Below, piece after piece: positions 1-6,101 of a stretch of DNA of 6,599 nucleotides (positions within the stretch are counted from its first letter, which is position 1; each line of letters starts with the position of its first letter). The translations under genes and the position numbers were made by a program. The stretch spans positions 1 through 6,599 of the forward strand of contig JAFACJ010000100.1 in assembly GCA_023425615.1 (NCBI GenBank). The letters run 5' to 3'. Below the pieces are notes generated by a model. That model did no database searches, was not told the DNA's origin, and saw only the letters and a program-made list of their open reading frames with translations. This stretch comes from Actinomycetes bacterium. GTDB lineage: Bacteria > Actinomycetota > Actinomycetes > Streptosporangiales > Streptosporangiaceae.

Positions 1-296
1 CCCACGACATGGGTGAGCAGCGTCCCCCCGTCGTCGAGGTCGACGACCGACAGGGCGAAGGGCGTCTCGAAACCGGGTCCCGGCGCGCGGTGCACGACCG
101 TCACCGAGTAGACGGCTCCCTCCCCGCTCGACGGCTCGTAGCTCCAGTTCCGCGACATGCAGCCGGGGCATGCCGGTTCCGGGACGAAAAAGCGCGTCCC
201 GCACTCCGCGCAGTGCGGGATGCGCAGCTCTCCAGCGCGTGTGCCCTCCCAGAAGGCACGGGTCAGCTCCGTCGGCACGGGCACCGGCCTGCTCAT
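1..296 (-). CDS. Zn-ribbon/OB-fold DUF35 protein, partial (C-terminus beyond left edge)
   Basis: Ninety-eight residues are visible before the left edge; the family is usually about 130-150 aa. The protein starts MSRPVPVPTELTRAFWEG, a typical DUF35 N-terminal helix. A rubredoxin-like zinc ribbon follows, with Cys29-x2-Cys32 and Cys43-x2-Cys46, and then the first OB-fold strands (about residues 60-98, including GAVYSVTVVHR). Family members bind acyl-CoA and form complexes with thiolase-fold partners, for example ChsH2(DUF35) with the aldolase Ltp2, BbsA with BbsB, and archaeal thiolase/HMG-CoA synthase complexes. Its ATG overlaps the TGA of the upstream thiolase-like gene (ATGA), and GGGGGAG lies 5 bases before it, so the two are probably translated together and form a complex. 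It is expected to be cytosolic and non-catalytic or substrate-binding. The family call is firm; the partner role is inferred from gene order. Confidence 0.93.
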   Translation of the reverse strand, partial: MSRPVPVPTELTRAFWEGTRAGELRIPHCAECGTRFFVPEPACPGCMSRNWSYEPSSGEGAVYSVTVVHRAPGPGFETPFALSVVDLDDGGTLLTHVV

Positions 297-1462
297 CGGC
301 TCTCCCCCAATACGGCCATCTCGTAGTGCTGCGCGCCCGAGCCCGCGTTGCCCACCACGGCGATCCGGGCGTCCTTGATCTGGTGCACCGCCGCGCCGCG
401 CAACTGCCGCACGGCCTCGACCACCTTCAGCGTCATCTGCTGTGTCCCGTTCCAGGCGTAGGACAGGCAGCCGCCGTCCGGGTTCACCGGATGCGCTCCG
501 TCCAGGGCGATCGCCCCGCTCTCGACGAGCGGGCCCCCCTCCCCCTCCGCGCAGACGCCCAGCGCCTCCAGCTGGCGGATGATCTCGAAGGAGTTGGGGT
601 CGTACAGCGAGAAGACGTCGACGTCCTGCGCGCCGATCCCGGCCATGCCGTAGGCGCGTGCGGAGGCGTCCCTGCCGATCCGGCCGACCTCGCGGTACAG
701 GGCCGGATTGGCGTAGGCGGCCTGGTGGTACTCCATCGCCCCGCCCAGCACCGCGACCGGCGCGTGCGGCAGATCCCTGGCGCGCTCGGCCGTGGTCACC
801 ACGAACGCCCCGCCGCCCTCGCCCACGATGCAGCAGTCCAGGAGGTGGAACGGGCTGGCCACCATGCGGGAGGCGAGCACGTCCTCGGGGGTGTAGGGCC
901 CCTTGCCGTACATCATCGCCTCGGGATTGGAGGCGCCGTTGTTGCGGATCGTGGCCGCCACCTCGGCGAGCTGCCGCGGGGTGGTGCCGTACTCGTGCAT
1001 GTGCCGGGCCGCCACGAGCGCGAACTGCGCCACCACGTAGGAGCCCCAGACGTCGGTGAACTCCAGTGGCGTGCCGGCGCCCACGGGCGCGTTGGACGGC
1101 CCGCGGGAGACCAGGCGGCAGCCGCCCACCACGACGGTGTCGGCGTAGCCCGCGGTGACCGCGGCCGCCGCCTTCAGCAGCCCGCGCGCACCGGAGTTGT
1201 CCAGCATCGAGTCGCTCGTCCAGCGCAGGTCGCGGCCGAGCATACGGGCCCAGGAGCTGCCCTCGTCCTGGACGCCGCCCGGCCCCGGCCAGTCGACCTG
1301 CGCGCCGTCGACGTCGGCACGGGTCAGGCCGGCGTCGGCGATCGCGCCCTCGACCGCCTCCAGTGCCAGGTCCATCGCGGTGCGGTGGGGCAGCGACAGC
1401 GCCTGCTCGGTGGCGTGGACGCCGACGATGACCGCCTGCCTCGCCGTGGATCGCGCGCCCAT
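293..1462 (-). CDS. Thiolase-fold protein of the SCP-x/Ltp2 type, possible retro-aldolase (389 aa)
   Basis: The protein has the full length of the SCP2-thiolase/lipid-transfer family: an N-terminal half (about 8-225) and a C-terminal half (about 235-389). The usual catalytic residues are missing. Where thiolases have the nucleophile Cys in a C-x-S-G motif, this has DNSG (Asp88). The His-containing motif before the C-terminal helix reads SLYDPNSFE, with Tyr287. The GHP motif reads LSYAWNGT, with Tyr335. The terminal Cys-GGG region reads GNAGSGAQ. Loss of the Cys and gain of two tyrosines recalls the Ltp2 aldolases, which cleave tertiary beta-hydroxyacyl-CoAs with a DUF35 partner. The next gene downstream is a DUF35 protein. 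The ATG at 1462 overlaps the ligase stop (TGATG). In-frame sequence extends upstream to 2497, but it runs antisense-free through the ligase gene and is a frame shadow. A retro-aldolase role is inferred; a degenerate thiolase is the alternative. Confidence 0.88.
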   Translation of the reverse strand: MGARSTARQAVIVGVHATEQALSLPHRTAMDLALEAVEGAIADAGLTRADVDGAQVDWPGPGGVQDEGSSWARMLGRDLRWTSDSMLDNSGARGLLKAAAAVTAGYADTVVVGGCRLVSRGPSNAPVGAGTPLEFTDVWGSYVVAQFALVAARHMHEYGTTPRQLAEVAATIRNNGASNPEAMMYGKGPYTPEDVLASRMVASPFHLLDCCIVGEGGGAFVVTTAERARDLPHAPVAVLGGAMEYHQAAYANPALYREVGRIGRDASARAYGMAGIGAQDVDVFSLYDPNSFEIIRQLEALGVCAEGEGGPLVESGAIALDGAHPVNPDGGCLSYAWNGTQQMTLKVVEAVRQLRGAAVHQIKDARIAVVGNAGSGAQHYEMAVLGESR

Positions 1463-3036
1463 CAGCGACCCGCCCCCAGTGCCTGGGTGCCCGGGTAGCC
1501 GCCCCCGCCGAAGCGCTCGTCCAGCGCGTCGTAGTCCTTGGTCCCCGCGGCCGTGCGCGGCAGCCTGTCGAGGAACTCGACGGTCTTGGGCTTCTTGTAG
1601 GAGGCGATGTTCTCGCGGCAGTGCGCGATCAGCTCCGCCTCGGTGGCCGAGGCGCCCTCGTGGAGGGCGACGACCGCCTTGACGTCCTGCGCCCAGCGCT
1701 CGTTCGGGATGCCGATCACCGCCGCCTCGCGTACCGCCGGGTGCGACTCCAGGCAGTTCTCCACCTCCGCCGGGAAGATGTTCTCGGCCGCGGACTTCAG
1801 CATCCGGGTCATGGTGCCCAGGAAGCTGATCGTGCCGTCTGCCTCCCTGCGGCCCAGGTCGGTGGTGTGCCACCAGCCGAACCGGAAGCGCTCGGCGTTG
1901 ATCTCCGGACGGTTCCAGTACCCCAGGTGCACCAGGTCCCCGCGCAGGCAGATCTCCCCGGCCTCGCCCACCTCGCACTCCCGGCCTTCGGCGTCCAGGA
2001 TCCGGACCATGGCGAACGGGCCCGGCCTGCCCACGTTGCCGGTGCCGGGGCCGCCGTACGCCTGGGCGATGGCGAGCCCGGTGACCTCGGTCTGCCCGTA
2101 GACGCGGCCCAGACCGCCGTCGTTGCGGGTGAACCGGCTGGTGTCGGTGGTGGCCATGCCCTGCCAGAGCTGCGGGGCGATGCTGACCTTGAGGAAGGAC
2201 AGGTCGTGCCCGGCCTTCTTGTTGAGCTCGACGAGGCTCACGATGGTCGGCGGCATGAGGTAGGCGTGGGTGCAGCGCTCGCGGACCAGCAGCGGAAGCA
2301 GCCGCTCGGGGTCCACCCGGCGCACCACGACGTTCTTGCCGCCGTGCAGGAGCACCGGCATGCCCCAGATCTGGTAGTTGCCGATGTGGAACATCGGGCC
2401 GGCGTTGAGGAAGGAGGACTCCTGTCCGATGTCGCCCATCCAGGCGGCGTTGGCGCCCATGGTCAGCAGGTTGCGGTGCGAGAGCATCGAGCCGCACTGC
2501 CGGCCGCTGATGGCCGCGGTGTAGATGACCATCAGCGCGCCGTCGGGGTCGACGTCGCGGGCCGGGTCGTCGGCGGAGCCGGAGGCCAGGAACGCCTCGT
2601 AGCCCTCCTCGTCGTCGTCTCCTCCGTCGTGCCGCAGCCAGAGCGCCCCCTGGCCGGCCACCTCCGCGCGGGCCTTGCCGACGGTCTCCCCGATCTCCTC
2701 CTCCTGCCAGACGACGACCTTCGGGTCGAAGTCCTCGATCGCGAAGACCATCTCCGGGGCCGCCCAGCGCCAGTAGCCGGGGCAGACCATGGCGCCGATC
2801 TTGGCGGCGGCGCCCAGCAGCTCATAGACGCGGAACGAGTTCTGGCCGAGCCACAGGATGCGGTCGCCCGCGCCCACGCCGGCGGCGGCGAGCGCGTTGG
2901 CCAGCCGGTTGGTCCTGGTGTCCAGCTCCGACCAGGTCAGGCGCACGTCGTCTTCGACCAGCGCGTCGGCGGCGGGGTGGGAACGGCGGTGCTCGCGGAG
3001 CACGTCGCCGACGGTCATACGGCTGATCACGGTCAC
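1462..3036 (-). CDS. AMP-forming acyl-CoA ligase, FadD-like (ANL superfamily, about 524 aa)
   Basis: It is predicted to activate a carboxylic acid with ATP to an acyl-adenylate and then to the CoA thioester, the entry step for this locus. Landmarks in order are: the N-terminal domain from TWSELDTRTNRLANAL (about 35); a P-loop-position motif YTAAISGRQCG (about 172-182); the A5 motif YGQTE (313-317); the A7 motif HTTDLG (391-396); the hinge/C-domain motif SAAENIFPAEVE (about 415-426); and the A10 region LPRTAAGTKDYDAL (about 492-505) followed by a GGGGYPG tail. The P-loop lacks the usual Lys and the TSGTTG core, and the A10 Lys is displaced by one residue. The start is placed at GTG 3036 because AGGAG lies 5 bases upstream; a GTG at 3042 would overlap that site, and GTG 3030 or ATG 3018 are less likely alternatives. 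It ends in a 1-base overlap with the thiolase-like gene. Substrate unknown. Confidence 0.92.
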   Translation of the reverse strand: MTVISRMTVGDVLREHRRSHPAADALVEDDVRLTWSELDTRTNRLANALAAAGVGAGDRILWLGQNSFRVYELLGAAAKIGAMVCPGYWRWAAPEMVFAIEDFDPKVVVWQEEEIGETVGKARAEVAGQGALWLRHDGGDDDEEGYEAFLASGSADDPARDVDPDGALMVIYTAAISGRQCGSMLSHRNLLTMGANAAWMGDIGQESSFLNAGPMFHIGNYQIWGMPVLLHGGKNVVVRRVDPERLLPLLVRERCTHAYLMPPTIVSLVELNKKAGHDLSFLKVSIAPQLWQGMATTDTSRFTRNDGGLGRVYGQTEVTGLAIAQAYGGPGTGNVGRPGPFAMVRILDAEGRECEVGEAGEICLRGDLVHLGYWNRPEINAERFRFGWWHTTDLGRREADGTISFLGTMTRMLKSAAENIFPAEVENCLESHPAVREAAVIGIPNERWAQDVKAVVALHEGASATEAELIAHCRENIASYKKPKTVEFLDRLPRTAAGTKDYDALDERFGGGGYPGTQALGAGR

Positions 3037-3041
3037 TGGCA

Positions 3042-3046
3042 CTCCT
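3042..3046 (-). promoter_or_regulatory. Shine-Dalgarno AGGAG of the ligase gene
   Basis: AGGAG on the minus strand sits 5 bases before GTG 3036. It decides the start: the first in-frame GTG (3042) lies inside this site and so is unlikely to be used. Confidence 0.65.
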
Positions 3047-3066
3047 GTACTGCGGGAGATGGGCGG

Positions 3067-3099
3067 TGCAAATAGTATAACTATTTATCTATCTTGCAA
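3067..3099 (-). promoter_or_regulatory. Candidate promoter and operator of the ligase-thiolase-DUF35 genes
   Basis: An AT-rich island in GC-rich DNA. It contains a perfect inverted repeat, AAATAGT-ATA-ACTATTT (3070-3086, 7-base arms), flanked by outer TGCAA (3067-3071) and TTGCA (3094-3098) arms. On the minus strand TTGCAA (3099-3094) could be a -35, with TACTAT (3077-3072) as a -10 at 16-base spacing, giving a leader of roughly 30 bases to GTG 3036. The minus-strand 14-mer at 3083-3070 matches the motif seen at 4050 and 6069. The site overlaps the last codons and stop of the upstream crotonase gene. Promoter boxes are inferred; the palindrome is directly visible. Confidence 0.55.
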
Positions 3100-4002
3100 G
3101 GGTTTCGCGGACTCCGGCCGGGACCGCGCGCCCCGGTCCTCATCCAGCGGGCGGAACTCCTCCTCGTCCCACCACGGGTAGACCGGCGGCATGTCGCTGC
3201 TCACCCGCCCGGGGAAGTGCGGCAGGCGCTTGGCGAGGAAGGACTCGATGCCCTCCTTCGAGTCGGGCCCGCCCCCGATCTGGCTCATGATCCGCGAGTC
3301 GAGCCGGTGCGCCTCCATGGGATGCGGCGCGCCGAGCATCCGCCACATCATCTGGCGGGCCAGCGCGACCGAGACCGGCGCGGTGTGGTCGGCGATCTCC
3401 TGGGCGATGGCGCGGGCCGCGGGCAGCAGTTCGTCCGGCTCGTGCAGGGAGCGCACCAGACCGCCCGCCAGTGCCTCCTCGGCCCCGAAGATCCGGCCGG
3501 TGGCCACCCACTCCATCGCGCGCTGCATCCCCACCGCCCGCGGCAGGAACCAACTGGCCGCCGACTCCGGGACGATCCCCCGGCGTGCGAAGACGAATCC
3601 GAACCTCGCGGAGGTCGAGGCGAGCCGGATGTCCATCGGCAGGGTCATGCTCGCCCCCACCCCCACGGCCGGCCCGTTGACCGCCGCGATCACCGGCTTG
3701 GTGCAGGCGTAGAGGCGCAGCGCGAGCAGTCCTCCGATGTCACGGTGCCGGGCGCCCGCCTCGCGGTGGTCGAAGGACCCTCCCCCGCCGCCCACATCGG
3801 CGCCCGCGCAGAAGCCGCGGCCCGCGCCGGTGACGATGACGGCGCGCACCTCGTCCTCGCGGTCCGCCTCGTCCAGCACCGCCAGCAGGTCCTCCAGCAT
3901 CCGCGGCGTGAAGGCGTTCAACCGGTCGGGACGGTGAAGGGTGATCGTCAGGACCCGGTCGGCCAGCTCCGTCAGCAAGGTCTCATACCGCCGCTCGCGC
4001 AT
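3085..4002 (-). CDS. Enoyl-CoA hydratase/isomerase family protein (crotonase fold, 305 aa)
   Basis: A crotonase-superfamily enzyme expected to hydrate or isomerise an enoyl-CoA. The oxyanion-hole segments are visible: FCAGADV (64-70) and NGPAVGVGAS (109-118). The position of the first catalytic Glu of classical enoyl-CoA hydratase (rat Glu144) is Ser118, and the second Glu position falls in FGFVFARRG without an acid. An acidic residue is present as Glu146 in GIVPES, as in many actinobacterial crotonases with the FARRGIVPE motif, and is the likely catalytic acid/base. The protein is longer than the usual 260 aa because of a tail with PPVYPWWDEEEF (272-283). ATG 4002 is the first possible start, since an in-frame TGA lies two codons upstream; GGAGGGAG is 10 bases before it. 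It is first in the leftward unit, and its stop TAA lies inside the ligase promoter island. Hydratase versus isomerase activity cannot be decided. Confidence 0.93.
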   Translation of the reverse strand: MRERRYETLLTELADRVLTITLHRPDRLNAFTPRMLEDLLAVLDEADREDEVRAVIVTGAGRGFCAGADVGGGGGSFDHREAGARHRDIGGLLALRLYACTKPVIAAVNGPAVGVGASMTLPMDIRLASTSARFGFVFARRGIVPESAASWFLPRAVGMQRAMEWVATGRIFGAEEALAGGLVRSLHEPDELLPAARAIAQEIADHTAPVSVALARQMMWRMLGAPHPMEAHRLDSRIMSQIGGGPDSKEGIESFLAKRLPHFPGRVSSDMPPVYPWWDEEEFRPLDEDRGARSRPESAKPLQDR

Positions 4003-4041
4003 GTGTCACGCACTCCCTCCACCCCACCGCGGATCGCCTTC

Positions 4042-4072
4042 ATTATATTTAGTTAGACCATTCAACTATGCT
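4042..4072. promoter_or_regulatory. Divergent promoter/operator region between the two crotonase genes
   Basis: This is the AT-rich core of the 104-base gap between divergent genes (4003-4106). It holds TAGTT (4050-4054) and AACTA (4064-4068), an inverted repeat with a 9-base spacer, and the shared 14-mer TAGTTAGACCATTC (4050-4063). On the minus strand TATAAT (4047-4042) is a perfect -10 hexamer about 40 bases before the start at 4002. On the plus strand TATGCT (4067-4072) is a weaker -10 candidate for the gene at 4107. No convincing -35 was found for either direction. A regulator bound at the inverted repeat could control both units at once. Confidence 0.5.
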
Positions 4073-4095
4073 GCCCTTTCAGTGGCAAGCTACCC

Positions 4096-4100
4096 GGAGG
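4096..4100 (+). promoter_or_regulatory. Shine-Dalgarno GGAGG of the second crotonase gene
   Basis: GGAGG lies 6 bases before ATG 4107. It selects this start over the in-frame ATG at 4068, which sits inside the divergent promoter island and has no such site. Confidence 0.75.
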
Positions 4101-4106
4101 TGCGCG

Positions 4107-4874
4107 ATGTACGGTCTGTCCCCCGAGCTCGTGGTGAGCGCCCACGGCCCGATCCGCCTGGTCGAGCTGAACCGCCCCGAGCAGCTCAACTCGACGAGCG
4201 AGAGCCTGCACACCGCGCTGGCCGAGGTGTGGGACCGCGTCGCGGCCGACGCCGAGGCCCGTGCCGTCGTGGTCACCGGCCGCGGCAGGGCGTTCAGCGC
4301 GGGCGGCAACTTCGAGGTGATGACCCGGGTCCAGCGCGAGGAGGCGTTCCGGCACCAGAACGTCGTCGAGGCGCGCCGGATCATCACCGGCATGATGCGC
4401 TGCCCCGTGCCGGTGATCGCCGCGGTCAACGGCCCCGCGGTCGGGCTGGGCTGCAGCCTCGCCCTCCTGAGCGACCTGGTGCTGATCGCCGAGGGCGCGC
4501 ACCTCGCCGACCCGCACCTCCAGGTCGGGCTGGTCGCCGGCGACGGCGGGGCGATGATCCTGCCGCTGATCGTCGGGCTGGTCCGCGCCAAGGAGCTCCT
4601 CTTCCTGGGCCGCAAGGTCAGTGCCGAGGAGGCGGTCCGGCTGGGGCTGGCCAACTCGGTGGTCCCCAAGGACGAGCTGCTGGAAGAGGCCATGAAGCTG
4701 GCGCGGCGCCTGGCGGAGCTGCCCGCCCAGGCGCTGCGCGACACCAAGCGCGCGGTGAACCTGCACCTGGAGCAGGTGATGCCGGTGATGGAGTTCGGGC
4801 TCGCCGCCGAGCGGGAGAGCATGCACTCCCCCGAGCACCTGGCGATCGTCGAGAAGCTCCTGTCCAAGGGCTGA
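4107..4874 (+). CDS. Enoyl-CoA hydratase/isomerase family protein (crotonase fold, 255 aa)
   Basis: A second crotonase of standard length, first in the rightward unit. The oxyanion-hole segments are FSAGGNF (63-69) and NGPAVGLGCS (108-117). The classical first Glu is replaced by Ser117, and the second Glu position reads DPHLQVG without Glu. An acid is instead found as Asp146 in GLVAGDGG, the pattern seen in dienoyl-CoA-isomerase-like and related crotonases. A C-terminal helical region with RDTKRAVN follows, as expected for the trimerisation part of the fold. It differs from the 3085-4002 enzyme, which has Glu at the equivalent loop, so the two probably handle different steps or isomers. A 64-base gap separates it from the dehydrogenase, with no clear promoter in it, so co-transcription is likely. 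The precise reaction is unknown. Confidence 0.94.
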   Translation: MYGLSPELVVSAHGPIRLVELNRPEQLNSTSESLHTALAEVWDRVAADAEARAVVVTGRGRAFSAGGNFEVMTRVQREEAFRHQNVVEARRIITGMMRCPVPVIAAVNGPAVGLGCSLALLSDLVLIAEGAHLADPHLQVGLVAGDGGAMILPLIVGLVRAKELLFLGRKVSAEEAVRLGLANSVVPKDELLEEAMKLARRLAELPAQALRDTKRAVNLHLEQVMPVMEFGLAAERESMHSPEHLAIVEKLLSKG

Positions 4875-4938
4875 CCGGCAGCACCGAGCACCCGCCCCGT
4901 CGCGGCCGTCGCGGCCGCCCGTCACATCAGGAGTGGAA
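4875..4938 (+). other. Intergenic spacer between crotonase and dehydrogenase genes
   Basis: This is 64 bases of very GC-rich sequence. It has two adjacent copies of CGTCGCGGC (4898-4906 and 4907-4915) and a possible 6-bp hairpin, GCGGCC-GTCGC-GGCCGC (4902-4918), with no T-tract. Apart from the ribosome binding site at its end nothing functional is evident. It could attenuate or stabilise the transcript, but that is speculative. Confidence 0.3.
4929..4933 (+). promoter_or_regulatory. Shine-Dalgarno AGGAG of the acyl-CoA dehydrogenase gene
   Basis: AGGAG lies 5 bases before ATG 4939. An in-frame GTG at 4933 overlaps this site, so the ATG is the better start and gives the usual MDF N-terminus of this family. 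Confidence 0.75.
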
Positions 4939-6054
4939 ATGGACTTCGCCTTCGACGAGACCCAGGAGGAGCTGCGCCAGACGGTGCGCTCCTTCTTCGA
5001 GGCCACGGCGCCCGAAGCCGAGCTGCGCAGGGTCATGGAGACCGAGGCGGGATACGACCCGGCGCTGTGGCGGCGGATGGGATCCGAACTCGGCCTCCAG
5101 GGCCTCGCCGTGCCCGAGCAGTACGGCGGGGCCGGCGCCGGGCCCGTCGAGGTCGGGCTGGTCATGGAGGAGATGGGCCGCGCCCTGGTGTGCTCCCCGT
5201 ATCTGGCCTCCGCGGTGCTGGCCACGACCGTGCTGCTGCAAGGCGACGACGAGGAGGCGTGCGCGCGGCTGCTGCCCGACCTGGTCTCGGGCGAGCGCGT
5301 CGCGACCCTGGCGCTGACCGAGGACTCCGCCCGCTGGGACCGCGAGGCCGTCGCGCTGACGGCGGTCCCGGCGGGGGACGGCTGGCTGCTGAACGGCCAC
5401 AAGAACTTCGTCCTGGACGGAGCGCAGGCCGACGTCGTCCTGACCGCGGCCCGCACGTCCGACGGGATCAGGGTGTTCCTGGTGGAGGGCGGGGCCACCG
5501 GCCTCGTCCGGACCGCGCTTCCCACCCTCGACCCGACCCGGCGGCAGGCACGCCTGGAGTACTGGGACGTCAGGGCCCGACCGCTGCGCGTCCGCGGCGA
5601 CGCCTGGCGGCCGGTCGAGTCGGCCCTGCACCACGGGGCCGTGGCGCTCGCCGCCGAGCAGGTCGGCGTCGCCTCGCGCGCGCTGGACATGGCGGTGGAG
5701 TACGCCAAGATCCGGCGCCAGTTCGGCCGCGCGATCGGCTCCTTCCAGGCCGTCAAGCACCTCCTGGCCGATGTGCTGATGGAGGTCGAGTCCGCCAGGC
5801 TGGCTGCCTACGCCGCCCTTCTCGCCGCGCAGGACGCGGATCCGGGCCTGCCCGCCGCGGCGAGCCTGGCCAAGGCGTTCTGCTCGGAGGCGTGTCTGAA
5901 GGCCACCGAGGACAACATCCAGGTCCACGGCGGCATCGGCTTCACCTGGGAGCACACGGCTCATCTGTACTTCAAGCGCGCGAAGACCTCCCAGCTCCTG
6001 TTCGGTGACCCCCAGTACCACCGGGAGCTGCTGGCGCGGGCGGTCGGAGTCTGA
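4939..6054 (+). CDS. Acyl-CoA dehydrogenase, FadE-like (371 aa)
   Basis: A FAD-dependent dehydrogenase expected to introduce the alpha,beta double bond into an acyl-CoA and pass electrons to the ETF encoded next. The domain order is normal: N-terminal helices (about 3-115), middle beta domain (about 120-215, with LALTED and GWLLNGHKNFV) and C-terminal helical bundle (about 225-365). IRRQFGRAIGSFQAVKH (258-274) and QVHGGIGFTWEHTAHLYFKR (328-347) are family hallmarks. The usual medium-chain-type catalytic Glu, in the YEG motif, aligns here with LLFGD (about 353-357) and is not Glu. The isovaleryl/long-chain-type position, about 26 residues before the QFG Arg, is near Gly233. Glu240 (AAEQVG) and Glu338 (TWEH) remain as candidate bases. 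It could also be one subunit of a heteromeric enzyme like the steroid ChsE dehydrogenases, though no second dehydrogenase is in the window. Confidence 0.95.
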   Translation: MDFAFDETQEELRQTVRSFFEATAPEAELRRVMETEAGYDPALWRRMGSELGLQGLAVPEQYGGAGAGPVEVGLVMEEMGRALVCSPYLASAVLATTVLLQGDDEEACARLLPDLVSGERVATLALTEDSARWDREAVALTAVPAGDGWLLNGHKNFVLDGAQADVVLTAARTSDGIRVFLVEGGATGLVRTALPTLDPTRRQARLEYWDVRARPLRVRGDAWRPVESALHHGAVALAAEQVGVASRALDMAVEYAKIRRQFGRAIGSFQAVKHLLADVLMEVESARLAAYAALLAAQDADPGLPAAASLAKAFCSEACLKATEDNIQVHGGIGFTWEHTAHLYFKRAKTSQLLFGDPQYHRELLARAVGV

Positions 6055-6064
6055 GCTCCCGTCC

Positions 6065-6090
6065 TATATAGTTAAATCATTTAAACTTCT
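6065..6090 (+). promoter_or_regulatory. Candidate promoter/operator upstream of the ETF beta gene
   Basis: The short gap between the dehydrogenase stop and the ETF start is strongly AT-rich, unlike its surroundings. It contains the shared 14-mer TAGTTAAATCATTT (6069-6082), followed by AAACT, so AGTT and AACT form an imperfect inverted repeat. TATAGT (6067-6072) would serve as a -10 about 30 bases before the ATG; no clear -35 was seen. It suggests the ETF genes can be expressed from their own controlled promoter as well as by read-through. Confidence 0.5.
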
Positions 6091-6101
6091 GGAGGAAGCT
6101 C

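Noticed and set aside
1463..2497. In-frame N-terminal extension of the thiolase-like gene to 2497 (734 aa reading frame)
   Set aside because: The extension has Arg/Pro/Gly-rich low-quality sequence and lies in another frame of the ligase gene on the same strand. The thiolase family begins at the ATG at 1462, which overlaps the ligase stop.
170..3075. Long plus-strand open frames at 170-1498 and 1621-3075
   Set aside because: They lie antisense to well-recognised genes, are rich in Arg, Ala, Gly, His and Val with no domain, and arise from high GC at third positions.
3094..3099. TTGCAA paired with TATACT (3079-3074) as the ligase promoter
   Set aside because: The spacer would be 14 bases, too short; the overlapping TACTAT at 16 bases fits better.
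4060..4065. TTGAAT on the minus strand as a -35 for the crotonase at 3085-4002
   Set aside because: It is only 12 bases from the TATAAT hexamer, too close for a normal sigma-70-type promoter.
4898..4918. Tandem 9-base repeat and small hairpin as a terminator
   Set aside because: Only two copies, a short 6-bp stem, and no following T-tract; GC-rich spacers produce such patterns by chance.
4062..6021. Long minus-strand open frames at 4062-5756 and 4927-6021
   Set aside because: They are antisense to the crotonase and acyl-CoA dehydrogenase genes, which have clear family motifs; no recognisable protein is encoded.
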